A DNA stretch of 64,000 bases from assembly GCA_049889415.1 (NCBI GenBank), contig JBMHDL010000003.1, positions 62,001 to 126,000 on the forward strand. The letters run 5' to 3'. Source of the DNA: JAYQKL01 sp049889415. Its GTDB lineage: Bacteria; Pseudomonadota; Alphaproteobacteria; RS24. The notes under the pieces were generated by a model. It was not told the origin of the DNA and did no database searches. It saw only the letters and a program-made list of their open reading frames with translations. The translations under genes and the position numbers were made by a program. Shown one piece after another: positions 44,272 to 53,152 of this stretch. How positions within the stretch are numbered: the stretch's first letter is position 1; each line of letters opens with the position of its first letter.

Positions 44272-45119
44272 CGCCACCGCGTCCGTCTTTCATGAAACGT
44301 TTTTGGCAGGCCCTCAGATTGCGGCTGTTCACGGCCCTGACGCTTTTACCGATTGTTCTTGGCGCAATATATTACGGCGAATGGGTTTTTACGGGGCTGG
44401 TGGTTCTGGTCGGCCTGCTCGTGATACGGGAGTGGACAGCCATGTTAAAGGCGCACAGACCCCAAAGCGCAAACGCCCTGCTTGCGGTCCTGATCATAGC
44501 CACATTGGGAGGAGCGGCCATGACCGGGCCGCAGCTTGCGGTTATTGCCTGGCTGACCGGTTTGGTTTTGAGTGCCGGATTTGCCCAGATTGGATGGGCT
44601 GAAAGACCGGTTTTGCTTGGTGGCTATGCTTATCTGACATTGCCCCTGCTGGCTTTAGTGGAATTGAGGCAAATGGAGGATGGTGCCTTTTTGGTACTGT
44701 ATTTGTTTGTGTTGGTCTGGTTGACTGACATTTTTGCAATGTTGGCAGGCAAGACCATTGGGGGGCCGAAACTTGCGCCGGTCATATCTCCGAATAAAAC
44801 TTGGGCCGGATTGCTGGGGGGCATGATGGGGGCTGCCGCTGGGGGCGCTGCAATGGCGCATATTTTCGGCTGGAAAACGATGTCACTTGTTGTTTTTTTG
44901 AGCGCGGGGTTCGCAGTGATTGCCCAAATGGGTGACCTGCTTGAATCCTGGATTAAGCGGCGTTATGAGGTCAAGGACAGTGGCAGCCTGTTGCCCGGAC
45001 ATGGTGGCCTGCTGGACCGTATTGACGGATTGATTTCTGTTCTTGCTGTTACTTTTCTGGTTTTGCTTGGCACCGGCCGGATGGCTGAGCCGGCCATGTC
45101 AGCTCTATTAAAGTGGTGA
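44268..45119 (+). CDS. cdsA: Phosphatidate cytidylyltransferase
   Basis: Integral membrane enzyme of 283 residues that makes CDP-diacylglycerol from CTP and phosphatidic acid, the branch point of phospholipid synthesis. About eight hydrophobic segments are visible. The signature KRRYEVKDSGSLLPGHGGLL followed by DRIDG is the CDP-DAG synthase motif near the C terminus; ISPNKTWAGLLGG is also conserved. It starts within uppS and ends a few bases before dxr. Confidence 0.96.
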   Translation: MTPPRPSFMKRFWQALRLRLFTALTLLPIVLGAIYYGEWVFTGLVVLVGLLVIREWTAMLKAHRPQSANALLAVLIIATLGGAAMTGPQLAVIAWLTGLVLSAGFAQIGWAERPVLLGGYAYLTLPLLALVELRQMEDGAFLVLYLFVLVWLTDIFAMLAGKTIGGPKLAPVISPNKTWAGLLGGMMGAAAGGAAMAHIFGWKTMSLVVFLSAGFAVIAQMGDLLESWIKRRYEVKDSGSLLPGHGGLLDRIDGLISVLAVTFLVLLGTGRMAEPAMSALLKW

Positions 45120-45124
45120 AGGTC

Positions 45125-46294
45125 ATGTCGGTTCAGCAGAGAATTACAGTTTTGGGGGCTACCGGGTCAATAGGAGACAGCACGCTTGATATTATGTCTC
45201 AGCACAATGACCGTTTCCAATTGGCTGCGGCAACCGCGATGAACAATCTTGAAAAACTGGTTTCGATCGCCCGCAAATTCAATCCGGAATTTGTCGCTAT
45301 CGGGAATGACGCCCATTACGCGGTGCTCAAAGATGCGCTTGCAGACACTGACATAAAGGTTGGGGCCGGTGACAGCGGGTTGCGGGAAGCGGCCTGTGTG
45401 CCGGCAGACAGATGTATGGCTGCGATAGTTGGCTTTGCAGGCCTGGCACCGACCATAACGGCCTTGCAGCATGTTAAATATCTGATGCTGGCCAATAAGG
45501 AATGTCTTGTCAGCGCCGGGGACTTGTTTATGTCATCGGCGCATCAGCATGGCTGCCGGATTGTGCCAGTGGACTCTGAACATAATGCCCTCTACCAACT
45601 TCTGCATGATCAGGACACGGACAATGTTGAAAAATTTACACTGACGGCGTCAGGCGGCCCCTTCAGGGATTTTTCTGAGGACAAGCTCAAGCATGTGACT
45701 GCAGAAATGGCGGTCAAACATCCGGTCTGGTCAATGGGGGATAAGATTTCAATCGACTCAGCGACTCTGATGAATAAGGGGTTGGAGCTGATCGAAGCAC
45801 AACACCTTTTTGGTTTGGAGGCAGAAGTGTTTGATGCTGTCATTCATCCGCAATCCATCGTGCACGGACTGGTGCACATGCGTGACGGCTCGGTGCTTGC
45901 CCAGCTTGGGGAACCGGATATGCGGATTCCAATATCCTATTGCATGGCTTACCCTGAGCGTCTTTCGTCCCATGCCAAGCGTTTGGATCTGACGGCACTG
46001 GGTGAATTGACTTTCCGTAAACCGGATGAGGAACGCTTTGCGTGTCTGCGGCTTGCCAAAACCGCCATGCGGCGTGGTGGAGCAGCGACAACTGTCCTGA
46101 ATGCCGCCAATGAGGTGGCGGTAGCTGCTTTTCAACGGGGGGAATTGTCTTTCATGGGCATACCGGCGCTGATTGAAAAGGTCGGTGAGATGGTCTCGCA
46201 GGCTCGTCAGACAGATCTTGAGACCGTTTATGCCGTTGACGCACAAAGCCGCGCTTATGCTGAAGAAAAATTAGCCGAAAATTCCGTTTTTTAG
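45125..46294 (+). CDS. dxr: 1-deoxy-D-xylulose 5-phosphate reductoisomerase
   Basis: First committed enzyme of the MEP isoprenoid pathway, 389 residues, NADPH-dependent. TVLGATGSIGDSTLDI binds NADPH; NKECLVSAGDLF, PVDSEHNALYQ and DSATLMNKGLELIEAQHLF carry the metal and substrate ligands. I chose ATG 45125 by family fit; GTG codons at 45113 and 45116 overlap cdsA and would add a few residues. It supplies precursors used by uppS upstream. Confidence 0.95.
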   Translation: MSVQQRITVLGATGSIGDSTLDIMSQHNDRFQLAAATAMNNLEKLVSIARKFNPEFVAIGNDAHYAVLKDALADTDIKVGAGDSGLREAACVPADRCMAAIVGFAGLAPTITALQHVKYLMLANKECLVSAGDLFMSSAHQHGCRIVPVDSEHNALYQLLHDQDTDNVEKFTLTASGGPFRDFSEDKLKHVTAEMAVKHPVWSMGDKISIDSATLMNKGLELIEAQHLFGLEAEVFDAVIHPQSIVHGLVHMRDGSVLAQLGEPDMRIPISYCMAYPERLSSHAKRLDLTALGELTFRKPDEERFACLRLAKTAMRRGGAATTVLNAANEVAVAAFQRGELSFMGIPALIEKVGEMVSQARQTDLETVYAVDAQSRAYAEEKLAENSVF

Positions 46295-46369
46295 GTTCTT
46301 TCAGCGTTTTTATGCTATGCATTTGGTGAGCTGTCGCTAATTTTTAAAGCTTGGTCAGGAGTATATCTT

Positions 46370-47500
46370 ATGGAAACCTTGCTTGGCATTTTTGTGGGAT
46401 ATTTGCTGCCGTTTTTGGCCATCATCACAGTCGTGGTTTTCTTCCACGAATTGGGGCATTTTTGGGTCGCCCGCAAATGCGGTGTGAAGGTTGAGGCGTT
46501 TGCCATCGGGTTTGGACGGGCCCTGACCAGTTGGACTGACAAGCATGGTACGGTCTGGAAAATCTGCTGGCTGCCGCTGGGAGGCTATGTCAAATTTTAT
46601 GGCGACGACTCGGTTGCCAGCAACCCTGATGCGGACAAACTTGCACAAATAGCTGAGGCAGACCGTGAGGTAATTTTTCACTTTAAACCCCTCTGGCAAC
46701 GGGCGGCTGTTGTCGCGGCCGGGCCGGTCGCCAATTTCATCCTGGCAATCGTCATTTTTGCCGGCATGTACACAATTTTGGGGGAACGGGTCGTCACCCC
46801 AGTGGTCAATACGGTGGTGGAACAAAGCGCAGCTGATCGGGCCGGAATGGTTACCGGAGATGTCATTCTGGCGGTTGACGGAGAAGAAATCGTCTCTTTC
46901 ACCCAAGTACGCCGCATTGTGTCGGTAAATCCAGAAACAGATTTGGTCTTTACCGTCGAGCGTGCCGGGGTTCTGATTGACTTGGTGGCGCGGCCCGATT
47001 TGATTGAAGAAAAAGACCGGTTCGGCAATGTATATCGCGTCGGGCGGCTTGGTTTCACCAATACCAATGATCCCGCCCACATTAAGCATATCCGGCACAA
47101 TCCGCTTGCGGCAGTCGTGAAGGGGGTTGAGGAAACAGCCTTTATCATTGAGCAGACTTTTGTTTCCCTCGGACGGATCATTTCTGGTAGGGAGTCAGCG
47201 GACGCTTTAGGTGGGCCGATTCGCATTGCTCAAATTTCCGGCCAGATGGCTTCCATCGGCATGATTGCCTTAATCAACCTTGCCGCAGTGCTCTCGGTCA
47301 GCATCGGTCTGATCAACCTTTTTCCAATTCCCATGCTGGATGGAGGGCATCTGTTGTTTTACGGTTTTGAAGCTGTGCTCGGCAAACCGCTGCCGGAGCA
47401 TGTTCAGGAAATTGGAATGCGTGTCGGTTTGGCCCTGGTTTTAATGTTGTTTGTTTTTGTCACTTGGAACGATTTGACCCAGCCGAATCTGTTTAACTGA
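46370..47500 (+). CDS. rseP: Site-2 protease RseP family (regulator of sigma E protease)
   Basis: Membrane zinc metalloprotease of 376 residues that cleaves transmembrane anti-sigma factors and signal-peptide remnants. The zinc motif HELGH is in VVFFHELGHFWVARKCG (residues about 24-40), a single PDZ domain spans roughly 125-200 (AGMVTGDVILAVDGEEI), and the second active-site motif is PIPMLDGGHLLFY near 320. E. coli RseP has two PDZ domains, whereas one is usual in alphaproteobacteria. The neighbouring bamA and skp make an envelope-assembly cluster. Confidence 0.94.
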   Translation: METLLGIFVGYLLPFLAIITVVVFFHELGHFWVARKCGVKVEAFAIGFGRALTSWTDKHGTVWKICWLPLGGYVKFYGDDSVASNPDADKLAQIAEADREVIFHFKPLWQRAAVVAAGPVANFILAIVIFAGMYTILGERVVTPVVNTVVEQSAADRAGMVTGDVILAVDGEEIVSFTQVRRIVSVNPETDLVFTVERAGVLIDLVARPDLIEEKDRFGNVYRVGRLGFTNTNDPAHIKHIRHNPLAAVVKGVEETAFIIEQTFVSLGRIISGRESADALGGPIRIAQISGQMASIGMIALINLAAVLSVSIGLINLFPIPMLDGGHLLFYGFEAVLGKPLPEHVQEIGMRVGLALVLMLFVFVTWNDLTQPNLFN

Positions 47501-47526
47501 GTTTTCCCTAATTATGGAATTACACT

Positions 47527-49815
47527 ATGCGGCCCGATAAATATTTCTTTGTTTTTGCTTTTAGCCTTGTTCTGATATTCAACCCTGCCGCCTGGTCTCA
47601 GGACGGCAGCGTGGAGACGGTTGATGCCATTGCGTTTATCCGTGTTGAAGGGAGTCAGAGGGTTGAGGCGGAAACCGTTATGTCCTATCTGTCCCTTGAA
47701 GTGGGGATGCGGCCTGCCCCAGAATTGATCGACAAATCCTTGAAGTCGCTTTTCAAATCGGGCCTATTTGCTGATGTCACCATCACCCGCGAGGATGACG
47801 GCTTGCTCGTTTCCGTTGTCGAGAACCCGATTGTCAACCGCATCATTTTCGAGGGGAATAACAAGCTCGAGGAAGATAAGCTGACCGAGGAGAGCACGCT
47901 CAGGCCGCGCCAGGTCTATACGCGCTCCAAAGTGCAGGATGATGTCGCGCATTTTGTTGAATTATACCAGCGTGCCGGACGGTTTTCGGCCCGCATTGAA
48001 CCCAAGGTCATTCAGTTGCCGCAAAACCGGGTTGACGTCGTTTTTGAGATTGACGAGGGGGAAGTTACCAAAATCCGTTCCATTAATTTTCTTGGCAATA
48101 AGGCTTTTGATGATGACCGGCTGCGTGAAGAGGTCTCCAGCAAGGAAAGCCGATGGTATAAATTCTTTGCATCGGGTGACAAGTATGACCCTGACCGCGT
48201 GAATTATGACCGCGAATTGCTGCGGCGCTTCTATCTTGGCAGAGGCTTTGCCGATTTCCGCGTTATCTCTTCCGTCGCAGAACTGACGCGTGACGGAAAA
48301 GAGTTCTTCATCACCTTTAATGTTGAGGAAGGCAATATCTACAGTTTCGGCGACGGCAAGATCAACAGTAATGTGGCAGAGATTGATGTGGCTGAAATGG
48401 AGGCGTTAATTCGCCATGAAACCGGCGACAAATACAATCTCAAGCGCATAGACGATACGGTTGAAGATCTGACCAAAATCCTTGGCGCCCAGGGCTATGC
48501 TTTTGCCGATGTGCGCCCGCGTGTGCGCAGGGACAAAGAGGCCAAAATCGTTAATGTCGAATACCGGATTGAAGAAGGACCGCGTGTTTATGTTGAGCGC
48601 ATCAACATCAACAATAATGTCCGAACACAGGACAGGGTAATCCGTCGTGAGATGCGCCTGGATGAAGGCGATGCATTCAACAAGGTTTTGCTGAACCGTT
48701 CCGAACGCGACATTAAAGCACTGGATTATTTCGCTGAAGTGGAAATAACCGAGCAGCCTGGAACCGAGCCTGACAAGACCATCATTGACATTGATGTCGA
48801 AGAGCAGTCCACGGGTGAACTCTCTTTGGGGGTGGGATACTCCTCCACGGAAAACTTCTCTAGCCAGTTCAGCATTGTTGAACGTAACCTTCTTGGAAGG
48901 GGGCAGGTGCTGCAGTTTGCCACCTCCGTGTCTTCTCAGGTGCAGACTTTCAACATCAATTTTGCCGAGCCGTATTTTCTTGGCCGTGACCTCTATGGCA
49001 GCGTGAACCTGTTCCGGACAACCGCTGACTATGAGACTGAAGCGAATTTGGAAACCGCCCAGACGGGTATTGGGGGGTCGGTCGGATTCCCGGTTTCGGA
49101 AGATGGGCGTGTGTCATTGTTTGCACGCATCTTGGAAGATGAACTGATCAATGATGCCTACCAATCGTCATTTGGTGAATATTTGAAACCCTATTCAGAC
49201 TTCAAGGTCATTCTCGGGTACTCTTATGGAATCGACAAGCGGGACGATAAAATCGAACCGACAGAAGGTTGGCGTTTTTCACTCAGCCAGGACATTGCTG
49301 GTCCGCTCGGGGATAAAAGCTATTTGCGATCCACCGCGGTCTATGATTATTACCGCACGTTTTTTGATGAATGGATTTTCCATGCGCGCGGTTCTGTCGG
49401 CGCGATTGTTGACTATAATGATGATCCGATTTCCTATAATGATCACTTTTTTGTCGGTGGCAGCATCATTCGGGGGTTCAAGCGCTCAGGCGTCGGTCCA
49501 CGTGACATCAACAGCGGTTATGTTCTCGGCGCGAAACAATATGTTGCCGGTACATTGGAAACCCAAATTCCGCTTGGCATTCCGAAGGAATTGGGGATCA
49601 AGGGATTTGTTTTTACCGATTTCGGGATGCTCGGGGGTACTGATGTTCAGGCCGCCTCAGTCAAAGATGACTTTTCATTGCGGGCGACTTATGGTTTAAG
49701 TTTCTCCTGGAAATCACCGTTTGGTCCCGTTCGTTTCGATTTGGCGCGACCGATCGTAAAAGAACCATATGATAGTGCACAATTTTTCCGGTTTACCGCC
49801 GGTACAAGATTTTAA
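47527..49815 (+). CDS. bamA: Outer membrane protein assembly factor BamA
   Basis: Essential 762-residue Omp85 protein that inserts beta-barrels into the outer membrane. It has a signal peptide of about 24 residues (hydrophobic FFVFAFSLVLIF core, cleavage near AWSQD), five POTRA domains to about residue 415, and a C-terminal 16-strand barrel. The conserved GSIIRGF loop motif (VRGF/IRGF) is present, and the protein ends in TAGTRF with the terminal phenylalanine of a beta-signal. It is flanked by rseP and skp as in most proteobacteria. Confidence 0.97.
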   Translation: MRPDKYFFVFAFSLVLIFNPAAWSQDGSVETVDAIAFIRVEGSQRVEAETVMSYLSLEVGMRPAPELIDKSLKSLFKSGLFADVTITREDDGLLVSVVENPIVNRIIFEGNNKLEEDKLTEESTLRPRQVYTRSKVQDDVAHFVELYQRAGRFSARIEPKVIQLPQNRVDVVFEIDEGEVTKIRSINFLGNKAFDDDRLREEVSSKESRWYKFFASGDKYDPDRVNYDRELLRRFYLGRGFADFRVISSVAELTRDGKEFFITFNVEEGNIYSFGDGKINSNVAEIDVAEMEALIRHETGDKYNLKRIDDTVEDLTKILGAQGYAFADVRPRVRRDKEAKIVNVEYRIEEGPRVYVERININNNVRTQDRVIRREMRLDEGDAFNKVLLNRSERDIKALDYFAEVEITEQPGTEPDKTIIDIDVEEQSTGELSLGVGYSSTENFSSQFSIVERNLLGRGQVLQFATSVSSQVQTFNINFAEPYFLGRDLYGSVNLFRTTADYETEANLETAQTGIGGSVGFPVSEDGRVSLFARILEDELINDAYQSSFGEYLKPYSDFKVILGYSYGIDKRDDKIEPTEGWRFSLSQDIAGPLGDKSYLRSTAVYDYYRTFFDEWIFHARGSVGAIVDYNDDPISYNDHFFVGGSIIRGFKRSGVGPRDINSGYVLGAKQYVAGTLETQIPLGIPKELGIKGFVFTDFGMLGGTDVQAASVKDDFSLRATYGLSFSWKSPFGPVRFDLARPIVKEPYDSAQFFRFTAGTRF

Positions 49816-49829
49816 TAAAGAGGTTTAAC

Positions 49830-50366
49830 ATGCTTAGAAAATCCATTTACACTTTTATCGCAGTCCTGTTCATGGCGACGGTGAATCCGGCACTGGCAAA
49901 TGACGTGCTGGTTGTCGACATTCAAAAGGTCTTCGCCAATTCACTGTCCGGCAAGAGCCTGAACAGTCAGGTCAAGGAAAAGACTGACGCCATTCGGGCT
50001 ACCCGGGACAAGGCCCAAAAGGATTTAGAAGCTGATGCCAAGAAAATTGAGGATCAAAAAACACTCCTGACGCCGGAAGCACTGCGTGCGAAAGCTGATG
50101 AGTTGCGCCTGAAAGAGATTGCCAAAAACCAGGAGCTACAGCAGGAGTTGCGTAAGCTCGAAACCGCCCAGGCTGCTGCGCAAAGTGAGATACTTAAAAA
50201 GCTGAGCCCGATTTTGTCGGACGTGATGAAGGAAAAAGGGGCTGATGCAATCATGGAAGCCCGACTGGCCCTTATTTCTAACCCTGACATCAATGTGACT
50301 GATGTTGTCGTCAAACGTCTTGATGACTCACTGAAATCCGTCAAGCTGGTGATGCCGAAAGACTAA
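49830..50366 (+). CDS. skp: OmpH/Skp-family periplasmic chaperone
   Basis: A 178-residue periplasmic holdase that escorts unfolded outer membrane proteins to BamA. A signal peptide of about 23 residues ends at NPALAND; then comes VLVVDIQKVFANS and a long Lys/Glu/Gln-rich coiled coil (about 40-130) that forms the tentacles of the trimer. Sequence conservation in this family is low, so the call rests on architecture and on the bamA-skp-lpxD order. Confidence 0.87.
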   Translation: MLRKSIYTFIAVLFMATVNPALANDVLVVDIQKVFANSLSGKSLNSQVKEKTDAIRATRDKAQKDLEADAKKIEDQKTLLTPEALRAKADELRLKEIAKNQELQQELRKLETAQAAAQSEILKKLSPILSDVMKEKGADAIMEARLALISNPDINVTDVVVKRLDDSLKSVKLVMPKD

Positions 50367-50376
50367 ACCCGAGACG

Positions 50377-51402
50377 ATGGCGGACCCCAGGTTTTTCAGA
50401 AAGCGCGATCCAGTCTCAGCCTCAGAGCTTGCTGACAGGATTGGTGCTGATGTTGAGCCTGGCTCTGGCACTCTGCCGATACAGGATGTGGCATCACTCG
50501 CCCAGGCAGGGTCGGGTGATGTTTCCTTTTTGGAGAATGAAAAATACCTGCAAGATTTGAAGGGATCGCATGCCGGTGCTGTGATTGTGTCGCCGGAGCG
50601 CGCTGACGCTGTGCCGGATAATTCAGTGGCCCTGATCACCTCAAAGCCTTATCAGGGGTTTGCCCTTGCAGCACAGTTTTTCTATCCAGAAGCGACACTT
50701 TGTGAACCCCTTGCCGGCCTTCAGGATGAGGCCGTTCATGCTGATGCAAAGCTGGAAGAAGGTGTTGTTCTTGGACATGGGGTTGTCATTGGTGCCGGGG
50801 CTGAAATTGGTTCGGGAACAAAAATAGCAGCGAACACGGTTATTGGCTCCGGATGCGTCCTTGGACGCGATTGCCGGATTGGTTCCAATGTCACAATTAC
50901 GCATGCCTTGATCGGCGACCGCGTCATCGTTCACTCCAACACGGCCATTGGACAGGACGGTTTTGGCTTTGCTCCCGGGGACTCCGGACACATCAAAATT
51001 CCGCAATTGGGACGCGTTCTCATCCAAAATGACGTTGAGATCGGCGCCGGCTGCGCCATTGATCGAGGTGCCATCCCGGACACGGTCATCGGCGAGGGAA
51101 CGAAAATCGATAATTTATGTCAACTGGCGCATAATTCATCCCTAGGACGCCATTGTTTCATGGCTGCGCAATCCGGTTTAGCTGGTAGCAGTTCGGTGGG
51201 TGATTACACCATGATTGGGGGCAAGGTCGGCATTGCCGGCCATTTGAAGATTGGTAACCATGTGATTATTCAAGGTGCATCTGTCGTTACCAAAAATCTT
51301 CCTGACAAGGCTCATGTTTCAGGGTATCCGGCCCGCGCCGTCAATGACTGGCGCCGACAGCAAGCACAGATTTCACGATTGTCGAAGTCGCGAAAGCGGT
51401 AA
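50377..51402 (+). CDS. lpxD: UDP-3-O-(3-hydroxyacyl)glucosamine N-acyltransferase
   Basis: Third lipid A enzyme, 341 residues, adding the N-linked hydroxyacyl chain from ACP. The N-terminal uridine-binding domain includes DVSFLENEKY; the left-handed beta-helix of hexapeptide repeats runs from about 110 to 310, and NLCQLAHNSSLG holds the catalytic histidine. The C-terminal helix is basic. lpxA follows after 78 bp; in most relatives fabZ lies in between, but that interval is far too short here. Confidence 0.95.
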   Translation: MADPRFFRKRDPVSASELADRIGADVEPGSGTLPIQDVASLAQAGSGDVSFLENEKYLQDLKGSHAGAVIVSPERADAVPDNSVALITSKPYQGFALAAQFFYPEATLCEPLAGLQDEAVHADAKLEEGVVLGHGVVIGAGAEIGSGTKIAANTVIGSGCVLGRDCRIGSNVTITHALIGDRVIVHSNTAIGQDGFGFAPGDSGHIKIPQLGRVLIQNDVEIGAGCAIDRGAIPDTVIGEGTKIDNLCQLAHNSSLGRHCFMAAQSGLAGSSSVGDYTMIGGKVGIAGHLKIGNHVIIQGASVVTKNLPDKAHVSGYPARAVNDWRRQQAQISRLSKSRKR

Positions 51403-51480
51403 AAAACCGTAATAATCCTTTATTTGTTCTCTGCGCCAAATAGCGATACGGCAATATTGTAGTATTTTAGGAAGCGGAAC

Positions 51481-52272
51481 ATGACCATTCACCCAACAGC
51501 CATTATAGAAGATGGTGCAAAAATCGGCGATGGTGTCTGCATTGGCCCATACAGCGTCATTGGAAAAGATGTCGTCCTAGCAGAAGATGTTGTTATTGAG
51601 TCCCATGTTGTGGTGACAGGTAAAACAACCGTCGGCGCACGCACACATATTTTTCCGTTCGCATCCATTGGCCATATTCCTCAAGACTTGAAATTTGATG
51701 GGGAGAATACCCGACTGAAGATCGGCACTGACAACCGCATCCGCGAATATGTCACGATGAATCCCGGAACTGACGGCGGCGGGGGACTGACCAGTGTAGG
51801 GGATCACTGCCTGTTTATGGCCAGTGCACATGTGGCGCATGACTGTCATGTTGGCAATCATGTCATTCTTGCCAATAATGCGACTCTCGCGGGACATGTT
51901 GAGGTCGGTGATTTTGCTATTTTCGGGGGTCTTGCGGCGATACACCAATTTTGCCGGGTCGGCGAGCATGCTTTTTTGGGGGGCGGGAGCATTGTGGTTG
52001 AAGATGTGATACCCTTCGGCTCGGTCACCGGCAACCGTGCGACCCTTGCCGGTTTGAACCTGGTTGGCTTAAAACGGCGCGGCTTTGACCGGAAACATAT
52101 TCATGATCTGCGGGGGGTCTATAAAGCCCTGTTTGAAAATCGAAATGAAATGACATTGACGGATCGACTGGCTGCTCTTGAGCCGGAGACTCTCGACAGT
52201 CCGTTAGTTGCAGAACTTGTTGCGTTCATTAATAACGGGTCTGGCAGAGGGTTTTGTCAGGCCAAAAACTGA
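51481..52272 (+). CDS. lpxA: UDP-N-acetylglucosamine O-acyltransferase
   Basis: First lipid A enzyme, 263 residues, a trimeric left-handed beta-helix acyltransferase. It begins IHPTAIIEDGAKIGDGVCIGPYSVIG, and the catalytic histidine is in ASAHVAHDCHVGNHVI at about residue 122. The C-terminal helical domain (GFDRKHIHDLRGVYKALF) completes the family length. GGAAG just upstream of ATG 51481 is a reasonable ribosome site. It is followed after 16 bp by lpxI. Confidence 0.97.
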   Translation: MTIHPTAIIEDGAKIGDGVCIGPYSVIGKDVVLAEDVVIESHVVVTGKTTVGARTHIFPFASIGHIPQDLKFDGENTRLKIGTDNRIREYVTMNPGTDGGGGLTSVGDHCLFMASAHVAHDCHVGNHVILANNATLAGHVEVGDFAIFGGLAAIHQFCRVGEHAFLGGGSIVVEDVIPFGSVTGNRATLAGLNLVGLKRRGFDRKHIHDLRGVYKALFENRNEMTLTDRLAALEPETLDSPLVAELVAFINNGSGRGFCQAKN

Positions 52273-52288
52273 ACATGCAGATTAAGCA

Positions 52289-53152
52289 ATGACTTACGAC
52301 CCCTCCTTGAAACTTGGATTGATTGCCGGCGGCGGGAATATGCCTTTGGAGGTCATTGAGGCGGTGCAGGCTCACGGCGGCGAAATCCATGTTTTGGGTA
52401 TTCAAGGTGCGGTTGCCGACAACCTTAAGTGTCACGACACCTTTCCTGTGGAGCATATCGGCAAGTTTTTGAAGGCTTTCAAAAAGGCGGGTTGTGAACA
52501 ATTGGTCATCATCGGGAATGTCCAGCGGCCGAACCTACTCACATTACGCCCGGATTTTGAAGGGTTGAGGGTTCTGGCGCGGGTTTTGTTCAACACCAAA
52601 CGAGGCGACGATGTTTTATTGCGCGAGGTTGTCAATTCCTGCAATCAAGCCGGTCTTGAAGTTCTTCCGGCCTACAGCGTTGCGAAAAACCTCTCACCGG
52701 AAGCCGGAAACCTGACGGAAGCAAAACCCGATGCGACAGACAGAACTGATATGGCGCTCGGTATTGAGGTTACCCGTGCTGTCGGGCGCATGGATATTGG
52801 ACAAGGGAGTGTTGTTTGTCGCGGACAAGTGCTTGCGGTTGAAGGGGTGGACGGAACCGATGCCTTGTTGCACCGTATCGCAGCCCTGGAAGAGAATTTG
52901 CGTGGTTCCGATACGAAGCCCCAAGGTGTTCTCGTAAAACTCCCCAAGCCGCAACAGGACAGGCGGATAGATGTCCCCGCTTTTGGCCTCAACACCATTG
53001 AAAATGCAGCCAATGCCAATCTTTCTGGCATCGTTTTTGAGGTTGGCGGCGCCGTCTTCAATGATTTGCCGGGGTGCATCAAACGAGCGGATGAACTGGG
53101 CCTTTTCCTTTACGGTATCGGCGCCGATACCGGGGATGATACGGGGTCATGA
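52289..53152 (+). CDS. lpxI: UDP-2,3-diacylglucosamine diphosphatase LpxI
   Basis: A 287-residue LpxI (formerly DUF1009) that cleaves UDP-2,3-diacylglucosamine to lipid X, replacing LpxH in alphaproteobacteria. LGLIAGGGNMPLEVIEA opens the protein, and GQVLAVEGVDGTDALLHRI and KLPKPQQDRRIDVPAFG are family signatures near the active site. It sits between lpxA and lpxB, overlapping lpxB by 4 bp, which fits its place in the pathway. Confidence 0.95.
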   Translation: MTYDPSLKLGLIAGGGNMPLEVIEAVQAHGGEIHVLGIQGAVADNLKCHDTFPVEHIGKFLKAFKKAGCEQLVIIGNVQRPNLLTLRPDFEGLRVLARVLFNTKRGDDVLLREVVNSCNQAGLEVLPAYSVAKNLSPEAGNLTEAKPDATDRTDMALGIEVTRAVGRMDIGQGSVVCRGQVLAVEGVDGTDALLHRIAALEENLRGSDTKPQGVLVKLPKPQQDRRIDVPAFGLNTIENAANANLSGIVFEVGGAVFNDLPGCIKRADELGLFLYGIGADTGDDTGS

